This document shows, one piece after another, positions 27,501 through 38,800 of a DNA stretch of 64,000 nt. The DNA comes from Ctena decussata. Taxonomy: Eukaryota; Mollusca; Bivalvia; Lucinida; Lucinidae. The DNA lies in contig OZ022505.1 of NCBI GenBank assembly GCA_963989385.1, positions 56,857,737 through 56,921,736 of the forward strand, in the 5' to 3' direction. Made by a program: the position numbers and the translations under genes. The notes under the pieces were generated by a model. It was not told where the DNA came from, did not search any database, and saw nothing but the letters and a program-made list of their open reading frames with translations. Positions within the stretch are counted from its first letter, which is position 1; each line of letters begins with the position of its first letter.

Positions 27501-30500
27501 CGAGAAGGTGTAGGGTAAGCAGTTATAGCGTTCTTTGTTTGTACACGGGTTACCTTCCTTCGCTGACAATCAGGGCAAGACTTGACGTAGTCACTCACTA
27601 TGGCAGAAAGCTTCAAGAAGTAGTAATGCTCCTGAATTTTATCAATGGTGTCATGTATTCCACCGTGTGCTGCAAATGTTGAGTCATGAAATAGGTTTAA
27701 TACGGTCGGGATAAGAGATTTTGGTAGTGCAAGCTGATATTGGGCGAATGATTCTACCCTTTTCGACTTGGCTACACGCGAGTGGAATAATACACCATTG
27801 ATTAGAGCATAATCTGACTGTTGTAGCAAAACAGAACGGGCTCGCTTCTGTGACTTAGGCAACGTACCATCACTGAGAAAATCAATAAATGGCCTAAGAT
27901 CTGAATCCAGACCCTGACATCTACTCATGCTGTCTGGGGACATATCTAACTGCTGAAGGGCCTTAGAGACTTCCTCAGTACTGGACTGAAAATCAGTGAT
28001 AACTGAATCCGACCGCTCTGAACTACTGACAACAGTATCTAGGGTATTTCCAAGGCTCTGATCAGGTTCTATTTGTGAGCTTAAATTATCTGCCCTCTGA
28101 TTTGCACTAATGTTCACAAGATTTATGTCTTCCGTCTCTGGCTGAACAAACGTCTGAGTCATATTGTCTTGGCCTGAAGAAAGGGAAGACTGTTTCACTG
28201 CCTCACTTGTTTCGCAATTCAACTTGTCATTATTTGAACTGGAGCCCTGCTCTGAGCCTGAGCACCGGTCCTGGATGTCATGCTCAGAGAGTGAACAATG
28301 AAGCGGTTGTTGTTCAGCCTCAGAACAGTGACCATCCCCAGAATGCTCAGCCTCCGAACAAGGTCTTTGTTTTAATGGAAGCACTGTTTTCACTGAACTT
28401 TCAGCCAAATCAAGCTGTTTTTCCTTAAGGGATAACCTATCGCGATAACTTCGTCTTGATTTTAGTCTTTTGACTGGCTGATTCAACCGAAAGTTATCTT
28501 CTGTATCCGCGTCATAAGGGTGTGTTTGAAATTGTTGGGCATGTACTAAATTCACCTCAGGCAAAAATTTCTCCAATGTCCTATGAGGAGTCATAATGCG
28601 AATTTGAGTTGGTTTCTCGTCAACATACGGGAAATAAGGGTCCTCTTCTTCTGGACTAGAGTCCATACACTCGGGATATTCTATGTTACGCGATAAAGCA
28701 TCCGGTACAGTCATTTGAGCTGCGGGCTTGTACACAATATCAAAGTCAAATTGCTGCAAAATTGCCATCCATCGCTCATATATTTGTCCTTTGAGCTGCT
28801 TCTGAAAAAGTGGGCGTAACGCTTGATGATCGCATTCCACTGTGAAGTGGCGACCCCTCAAGTATGAAGAACAGTCGATTACACTGGTTACTAAACCCAG
28901 CAATTCCAGCTTAGTAGGTCCATATGATTGCTGCCACTTACTCAAACCTTTTGATCCGAACCGAACAACGCGCGAAGTTCCATCAGGGTGTATTTGGTAA
29001 ATCATATAGCCTATGCCTTTGGAACATGTATCCACTGCCAAACGAAATTCGAGGTCGTACCTGGGGTAAGCTAAGGCTTCTGAATTCACAAGTAGATCTT
29101 TAAGTTCCTGAAAACTTTTCTCATGTTCTTGTGTCCATCTAAAAGGCACATTCTTTTTCAATAAGTAATATAATGGACTTGCAACTGCACTATAACTGGG
29201 TATGAACTTCCTGAACCAATTGAATAATCCAAGTGCACATTTCAATTCTTTTGCATTGCGCGGGGGCATATAGTTTTTGATAATTTCTAACTTCTGCGCT
29301 GGCGGTCTTATACCGTCCTTGGAAATTTCATGGCCCAGAAATACACATCTTTGTTGGGCAAAAGTACACTTATTTGGACCCAGTTTCAAGCCTGAATGTT
29401 CCAATCTATGCAAAATTTCATGCAGATCCCTCAAGTGACTCTCAAAAGTATCCGAAACAATACACAAATCATCAAGGTAACATAATACCTTCTCAAATGT
29501 CAATTTTCTCAGAATCCTATCCATCAAAAACTGAAAAAAATTTGGACTTTGCCGCAATCCCATCGGAAGGCGCAAAAATTTGAAGGTTCCATAAGGGGTA
29601 TTGAATGCAGTATACCTCGTAGAATCACTTGAGATACCCACCTGAAAAAATCCTTGGCTGAGGTCTACCGATGTGATGAAATTTGGAGTGCGTTCCGCAA
29701 ACGACTCCGCTAGTTCTTGTAAATCTGGTATATTATACCGGAAATCCTCCGTCTGGGTATTAAGGTAGCGAAAATCTACGCAAAACCTAAATGAAGACAA
29801 ACTTTGTTCACGAGTAATATTGTTTGGGTCCAGTTTAGGTTTGTTTCGCTTGGACACAAGAACAATCGGACTCGTTATTGGAACGCTCTCTTTGTCAGAA
29901 ACTGGCGCAATGATATTTTGTCGCAGTAGTTCATCAAGATGGTGGCGCAAAATCAAACGTTTGTCTGGGGGTAAACGGTAGGGTCTCTGATGTTTAGAAG
30001 CTGCATTGGGCTTGAGGGTAATTGTATGTTCCACTTCAGTAGTGAAACCCAAATTTGGATTTTCATCGGTCACAAATACATTTCTGTGCTCGTACAGACA
30101 CTGAAGTAAGTCTTGCCTTTGATCATCGGATAATACAGAGGAAATAGACCCTTCAAAATAGGAAGAAAACTTGCTAAAATCATCTTGATTTACACCATCT
30201 CTTGATGAGTCTACAGACCTGGCCTGTTTGGCATCAACACTACTATTTCTGTCAGATAAGGAAGTATAACTTGACTGCAGCTGTACATGTGCACACCTGG
30301 GCGTAGGCGATGCACAATGTACATCCACAGAGTTGTCACATATGCTAAAAGTACATAAAATGGAACCCTTGTTCACATGAACAATCTCGTTTGAGGGATT
30401 CCATATGCGAACAGGTACAAAATGATCAGACAGGCATGTTACCAAACCCTTGGCAACCAGCAAGCCTTTATGTGACATTTCAGAGTGACCTATACATACT

Positions 30501-33500
30501 CCCTGAGTACCAACAGGAACATCAGTGCTGAGTTTACCCTCCAGAATAGATTCAGAATTTGGCTGAATAACACAAGTGTTTCTACATTTAACCTTTTGAC
30601 TTTTCTTCATGTCAGAAAACACTGAGTTTTTGCTAAAATCCAAAATTACGTTATTGGATCTCATATATTCTGCTCCAAGAATCAAAGGATGAGATGTGTC
30701 TCTGAAAATATAAACAGGCACAACATGGCTTTTCTTTGAGGGTGTACACAATTGTATGCTGGCAGTGCCATCAACAGCTATGGAAGCATTATCAGCCATG
30801 GTAATCTTTTCTGCACATTCCAGATAGTCAAATTTAAATGACTCTGGAATGGAATCATAGAAACTGCGAGAAATAATGTTAATGGAACTGCCCGAATCCA
30901 AGAGTGCTGTAACCCTTGCTTTACCCACAATACAATGTAAATACATAAAGTTATGACTAGTAGAGCAATCAGTGCGCATAAAATCATCATTTTTACAGGA
31001 CTCATCAGTACTACTAAAGTCACTTGTTTCTAGGCCTGAGAATTGCGCACCGTTCCCAGGCCTGACCTGTTTAACTGAGGGCATTGCGCGGCTGTATGTG
31101 CCGGCTGTTGGCAAAGTTGACACTTGTCAGGAGAAACAGTTCCAGCTGGTTGTCCACTCAATGTTACACATCTTGGTGCACCGTGTCCCCATTGTGCACA
31201 TAACTGACACTGTATATTAGGGGATGCTTCTCCTTGACCATCCCAGTTACACTTGGATTTTATATGGTACTGCCCCTTGCAACTGAAACATGTTCGTCTT
31301 GAAGGGCCAGGTTGAGGATTGCGTTTCGGGGGCTGTGTGTCCGTACGAAAATTAGATGAGGGCTTGGATAAGATAGTATTCAGAGTCTGTGTAATTTGAT
31401 CCAGTTGCCTCTGGACAGAATCAGAGGCTGCATTCACTGTACTAGTACTGACTGGGGGTACCGCAAACGGAGGTCCTTGAGACTGCCTGTAACCGTGCGC
31501 CTCTCCAATTTTAGCACTCTGAAGGGCATCTCGGAAAGAAGAAACTCTACCGGCGCGCACAAAAAACGCCAATTGTGGAGGCAGGCCCGCAATAAATTTG
31601 TTGGTCATGTCTGTGTCCGTTTTATGAAGACGACGTCCCTTATCTAAGACAGTTGAATGAAAATCCTCTATAGCCTGTGTTTGTCCCAGTTTGAGATTGT
31701 CAAAAGCAAGTGATTCTGCTATAAGGGAGGGGTTATTCAAACAATTTGCATATTCAGCTAAGAAACAAGCCTTCACTGTTATCCATGAGTCCTTGACTGT
31801 CAAACTGTTGAACCAAATGAGAGCAGGTCCAGTGAGGTGTAAATGAAAAGCTGCCACAGCTCTAGGTGAGTCTGGTTCAATGGCAGATAAAGTTAAATAA
31901 CTTTCAAATTCCGCTAGGAACTTTGATGCATTTTCATGCATAAACCCCCCAAAATGTTTAATTGTCTTGTCCGATACAATTGGTGGTTGCACCAGTATTG
32001 TAGTACTAGGCATCATCTGTTGACCAAGGGCTGGAGCGGGGGTACTATGAGTCACTGGAAGTGAATTCAGATTGAATGTATCATTTAACTGGTCATCTGG
32101 ATAGTTCAGAAACGGATTGGTGGAATTGGGGTTCATCATGAATGTGGTCAATGTTCTGGCGCAATGTTTGGGCTGTAGAATTGCAGAGGAACTCTCAAAA
32201 GTTTATTGTTTGACTCCCCAATTGATTTCTGAATTTGTCAATCGGTGACGACACACACATTCTTCCCAGGATTTAGTCCACCAAAAATTTTTTAGAGCGC
32301 TGAACTGAATTGCAATGTACTCGTAGTAAAAGTTTCTTGTCGTCAGTTTAAAAAGTTCGTAAAGTTCGAATTCTCCACCATGTAATGAAACGATGAGAGG
32401 AATAGTTCTGGGAATAAAGAATAATATTAAACTCGCGCTCTTTCAACATTGTTTTTAACTATAACACCGCAAAATCAAGAACAATCACTCCTCCCGAAAT
32501 CTGCAACTGCAGGTTTCTTAAAAGTTCAAATATAACTGCAACTGCAGGTTTCTTACGAAGTTCCAACTCTTACTAAAACCCGGTTTCCACCTGGCTCACA
32601 CTCAAGATCATAACAGTGCATGTCCCAGTGGACATCTGCAAACCTCCTCACTTTTAAGAAAATACTCTTATTTCAAGCAGTTTGTATTATAAATATATAA
32701 TAGGATGTTTAAATTCTGTTTAATCACAAATTTTATTTTAAAACCAATGCTGTCATCATCTGCGCTGGCAACGAGTTCTTTATAATTATGTATAATATTT
32801 AAATATCTTGTTTTTCAGCTCAAAACAGGAGCATCAATTTCGGGCGACTCGATTTCTGGACTGCATGGCGCGATCGGTGGTATGTTACCTGGTGGCGTAT
32901 CTCTCAGTGACTTATTATCTGGAAAGGTAAGCCAACGGGCGACATCGTGTGAGAACACTCTTAGCAGTTAAAGTGCCCAAAAATGTTCGTCTCACTCTAT
33001 TAAATGTCCAATATAAACTACTCACGAATACTTCATTACACTTCCTTTTGGGGTCCATGTCTGTGTATCTTATCAATGTTTCTATGATTTATGAGTTCGG
33101 ACTTATGATATTGATATTTTGACTCTTACTACCTTAAAATTTCGATAAAAATTTAACAAAAAGAAAAATGTAAAAAAGAAAAAAGAAATAGGCAATGGAA
33201 TACCATGAATTCGAGGATAAAAAGTTACCAGCAGCAAATTATCAGCATCTACAAAAGAAAATTTGTACTGGATATGCCTGAGACTTCAACAAGTTACATG
33301 TCTTTTGTAGGGTCTGCGCTGACTGTCAAAGGACTATATTATGGAACTCCGGATTCATGCATGGTTCTGGCATTGACTCAAATATTAGAAGAAGCTTAAG
33401 ACAGCGGATGTTGCTGAACCTTTATCATAGAATAGAAATATCTAGAGTTTACATGCAACTATGACCATGTTCTTAATCTACAAGTATAAAGCAAAAATAC

Positions 33501-35797
33501 TTGCCTATGTTCCTTCTTGTGAATGTATTCTTTGCTCTTACCGGAACTCTAAGATTTTAATTTTACTTCACTGCAGCTGGTGTTATGCCGTGTGGCGGCC
33601 GTAAAACGTCTCCCCGTACATCATCCATAGTCCAGACTTTATTATATTTTGGTCCTTTGAGATCAAAGGATATATTCTGAGAAATCTGAAATCTTAGATA
33701 TTCCAGGTCATCGCCCTTTATGTTATTTGGACCCTTTTTGATACTATTCAGTCTTTGAATCGACTGCCCATTTAAAGTTTAGAAGTATGCTTTTCTCTGG
33801 TTTCGTTACAAGATATTGTCAGGGTCACTGATGAGGCTTTGTTAGGCAAAACGACATAGTCTGGCCCATGTTCCTTCTTGTAAATGTATTCACTGCTCTT
33901 GAAGGAACTGTAATTTTAATTTTACAGTACCAAACAGCAATTAAAGTCGGACGAACTAAATTAAGCAAAGTGGCATGTGCGGCCAGCGTAGATCCAGATC
34001 AGTCTGGATATCCATCCAGTCTAATTAGTTTCTTCGTTGGCTGCATGGAGCTATCTTAGAACCTGAGCTACCCTTTCAGCTCAAGCCAAGACTCTGATCA
34101 GACTGGGTGAATTCCCAGGCTTCGAATCTTCGCGTGGTGCAAATGCCGCTTTGTTGGGTTTGTGCTGTCGCAATTCGATAAGAATTGTCAGCAATATCTA
34201 TTTCAGCTTCCTGGTCGTTTGCTCCGCGGCCTTGCACCAGACAAAGATGATTATTACCTAGTGAGAGATAATGAAAACTTACCAAAGATTGGCTCTAGGG
34301 TTCGTCGTGGTCCTGATTGGCACTGGAGAGAACAAGATTCATACGGTCCAGGAACAGTCATAGGACACTCTGCTGGTAAGTTAATATGAATCAGGACAAT
34401 GATCGAATTAAGTTTTCATTAGGGTTCGACGTGGTTCTTATTGGCTGTGGAAAGATCGAGACTCATACGGCTCGGGAACAGTCACATGACACGCTGCCGG
34501 TAAGTTAAACTTATCAGGACAACGACTGTATTAAATTTTTCTTACGTTTCGGCTGTAGTTTCATCACAGTGTATAAGCGGACAGTCGCCAAATCGGAAGC
34601 GACAATTGACTGTACACCCTAAAATCATTAGTGCGACATAAACAACTTGTGAGATGAACCGTCAAAAGCAGGTAAGTCCTTATCGAATTCGTTCTTTAAG
34701 ATGCGGTTTTCGACATCGGGGAGAGAATTAGATGTACTTCACCTGTAGCATTGTCAGTTTGACATATCACCACCCAATCTCTGTGTAAAAATCAAGTTTT
34801 CCTGCTTAATCACCAGTTTTGCTTTATCTTCTGTCGATCGACACGGACAATCGGGGCTAAAAAGACTAGAATTATAGCATCATTTCTGTTAAAACCAACA
34901 TAAAATAATCACTACATCTTTAACCTGAGATATCCAATAGCTGAATCCATCGAAACATTACTGTAAACAAATATATTGCCTCCTGAATCGCACACGTTCG
35001 TCTCATTCGACTGTCCGACTAGTGACAACTGTACCTAATCATTAGCGACATATCAAGAAACAAAAACTGTCCGACTAGTGTGATTGTATTGTCACATTCA
35101 TGACGATCATTTTCAAGAAATGCTTGAAAAAGGTAATAAAACTATCGTTTTGGATGTTTTCACAGGGATCGTCATTTGGGGAGAAGGCTATCAAGCTATC
35201 AAGCATTTCTTGATAAAAAATGATCATATGGCTAAATTTTTCTCTGTCAACATTTAAAAAAAGAATACAAGTTATTTAATGATGCCTGCATTAGCATTTA
35301 AGCATTATAAGAAATTCGAGTGTATTTAAGCAGCGTTATATTGAATGGACAATTCTACAAAGTTCATGTACACCAGGGCTCTGTCCTCGGATCTATACCT
35401 TTCCTGTTTTTGTAAAGAAACTCGTAGCGTTTCGGTCCTGGGTAGTTTCGTTCTGATTGGGTGATTTTGATAGTGTAAAGCTAAATGGTAGGCTTAGGGT
35501 TAGGGTAGGGCAGGGCGAGGCTGGTGGGGTAGAAATGGGGAGTTTGTTTCTTTGTTTGGGTTAGCGGTACGGTGCACAGTTAAGGTCATGACGAGCCAGT
35601 TAACTGTTCATACATAAGCTTAGACTATCTAAGCAAGTGAAACGAATAACAGGTAAGTTCTCCTCCGACAGTAAATGACAAGTACCGTTGGTTATAACCG
35701 CACATAATCAGGTATATTTCTGTGGGCACGTTAAGCTGTTTCCCAAGAGATGGGGAATTAGGAAAGACAGATAGGGTAGACGTGAAATAAATAATAA

Positions 35798-35837
<40 letters not shown>

Positions 35838-38800
35838 AAAAGCACACACAAAAAACTAAAACAACCACCACATTACGCACCTTGCTGCAAGAACACGTCC
35901 TCGTCCTGCATTGTAATATAGGTTAGGGAGAGCAAAGAGGATGTAGAAGGGTAGTATAGGGTATCAATATAGATCTAGGTGACAATATTGTACCGTTTGT
36001 AAAATATGTTTTCATATCTTTTAAGCTGCTAGTCTGACCATTGTAATTAGTTTCGCCTGTACGAAAACATATTCAAATTACATTTTCTTTACACAGGAAA
36101 ATTCAGAAACACTCGCAGTATTTTCAGTTTATTTCGAATCTTACGAATAAATCATTGAGCCTGCCATGCTAATCTGTGAAAATTTATGGTAGATATAAAC
36201 AGCATACTGGACTTCTGAAAACAAACCCAATCCAGTACAAGTTCTTTCCCTCCTTTGTCGTTATATTTCGATAAAGAATGCATAAGTAAAATATTTACTA
36301 ACACATTTTCTGCTCATTAAGGCTTACAAGAAAATCGTCGCTAGTCGTTCAACACCATTTTTTGTTTTTGTCACTAGTCGGACAGTCGAATGAGACGAAC
36401 GTGTGCGATTCAGGAGGCAATATATTTGTTTAAAGTTATGTTTCGATGGATTCAGCTATTGGATATCACAGGATAAAGATGTAGCGATGATTTTATGTTG
36501 GTTTTAATAGAAATGATGCCATAATTCTAGTCTTTTTAACCCCGATCGTCCGTGTCGATCGAAAGAAAATAAAGCAACACTGGTGATTAAGCAGAAAACT
36601 TGATTTTACACAGAGATTGGGTGGTGATATGTCAAACTGACAATGCTACAGGTGAAGTACATCAAATTCTCTCCCCGATGTCGGAAACCGCATCTAAAAG
36701 AACAAATCCGATATGGACTTACCTGCTTTTGACCGTTTCACCTCACAAGTTGTTTATGTCGCACTAATGATTTTAGGGTGTACAGTCAATTGTCGCTTCC
36801 GATTTGGTGACTGTCCGCTTATACACTGTGTTCATGGGATAGAGAAAACCTCACCTCTTGCATACGAACTGATCAATTCATGTAGCACAGTTAAACTACA
36901 GCATAGCCGATTGTTGTGTTTGGAAGCTGAGAGCGGAGAGCATTATGGAGACGACTTGCAGCGACTTCAAACCGTTGTAGTTTAATTGTTTAACGTCTCC
37001 GTTTCGCAATGTTTTCCAGAACAGTCTCTTTAGTTTTCCTGCACGTTCAGCTTTAGCAATTTCAATTTTGATAACTTACAAGTATCTATGTGATGACTGG
37101 AGGGAAGCTAACCTCTTGTATACGAACTGATCAACTCGTGCAGCATAGTTAAACTACAGCATAGCCGAATGTTAGAGCGGAGAGGATTATGGAGACAGAC
37201 CTATAAGGTCTTGTTCCTCAAGATAGAGAGAGAGTCCCATGCTGCTATTGACTATTCATTGGCAAACTAACAACTGTTGCGTTTTGATTACCTCAGATAT
37301 CCGGTACCCTTCAAGACTTCTGATAAGAAACAAAAGTGCAAAGTATTGATTAAATAAGTATAGCTGACCGCGTCTTGATAATATACATTTTTAGCTCACC
37401 TGAGCCGAAGGCTCACAAGGTGAGCTTATAGTATAGGGTTGGTCCGTCGTCCGTCGTCCGTTCACACTTTTAAGCATTAATATCTGCTAAAGTAGCTGGC
37501 CAATCTTGATCAAATTTTATGTGTAGCATGGTTGGGGTGGGGGATTGATTGCAAATAGTTTTGGTACAGGTTGGTTTAAAACTATGGTTACCATGGCAAC
37601 AAAAAGGTCCCATAGACTTATAATGTAGAAACTGTTGTCCGGGCCCTAGCTTCTTCATTTTTGATCGCAACTTCTTGTAACTTGCAGGTATCCAGGACAG
37701 TCGAAACATCTCGGACCAGTTCGAATTTGGGCCAGGTTGGATCATTCTTTTCAGAGTTACTTGCCCTTGAGCGATAAAATATTTTCCCATAGACTTATAA
37801 TGGGGAAAATGTTGTCCGGGCCCTAGCTTCATCATTTTTGATCGCAACTTCTTGCAACTTACAGGTATCCAGAACAGCCAAAACATCTCGGACCAGTTCG
37901 AATTTGAGCCAGGTTGAATCATTCTTTTCAGAGTTACTAGCCCTTGAGCGATAAAATATATAATGGGGGAAAATATTGTCCGGGCCCTAGCCTCTTTATT
38001 TTTGATCACAACTTCTTGTAATTTGCAGGTATCCAGGACAGTCAAAACATCTCGGACCAGTTCGAATTTGAGCCAGGTTGAATCATTTCTTTCGGAGTTA
38101 CTTGCCCTTGAGCGATAAAATATATAATGGGTCAAATATTGTCCGGGCCCTAGCCTCTAAATTTTTGATCACAACTTCTTGTAACTTGCAGATATCCAGG
38201 ACAGGCAAAACATCTCGGACCAGTTCGAATTTGGGCCAGGTTGGACGATTCTTTACAGGGTTACTTGCCCTTGAGCGATAAAATATTTTCCCATAGACTT
38301 ATAATGGGGAAAATGTTGTCCGGGCCCTTGCTTCATCATTTTTGATCGCAAGCTCTTGTAACTTGCAGGTAATCAGGACAGCTAAAACATCTCGGACCAG
38401 TTCGAATTTGAGCCAGGTTGGATCATTCTTTTCAGAGTAACTTGCCCTTGAGCGATGAAATATATAATGGGGAAAATGTTGTCCAGGCCCTAGCTTCATC
38501 ATTTTTGATTGCAACTTCTTGTAACTTGCAGGTATTTAGGACAGCCAAAACATCTCTGACCAGTTCGAATTTGGGCCAGGTTGGATAGTTCTTTTCAGAG
38601 TTACTTGCCCTTGAGCGATAAAATATTTTACCATAGACTTATAATGGGGAAAATGTTGTCCGGGCCCTAGCGTCATCATTCATGATTGCAACTTCTTGTA
38701 ACTTGCTGGTATCCAGGACAGCCAAAACATCTCGGACCAGTTCGAATTTGGGCCAGGTTGGATCATTCTTTTAAGAGTTACTTGCCCTTGAGCGATAAAA

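Larger units (their letters stand above)
24388..32615 (-). mobile_element. Full-length Ty3/gypsy LTR retrotransposon
   Basis: An 8228-bp element in antisense orientation within intron 12 of gene 1. Order on the minus strand: 5' LTR (32381-32615), primer site, gag, pol, 1.36-kb non-coding region, polypurine tract, 3' LTR (24388-24622). GTGC duplications flank it (24384-24387 and 32616-32619). The protease-RT-RNaseH-integrase order and the GPY/F module plus chromodomain after the integrase identify Ty3/gypsy. I see no env-like frame. Both frames are open and the LTRs read identical, so it may be competent for movement (inference). Confidence 0.95.

Noticed and set aside
33205..33399. 64-codon frame in intron 13
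   Set aside because: No splice sites in a matching phase and no recognisable motif. The exon 13 to exon 14 junction works without it.
37470..38135. 221-codon minus-strand frame
   Set aside because: It lies over the 172-bp tandem array, and the apparent protein repeat simply mirrors the DNA repeat.
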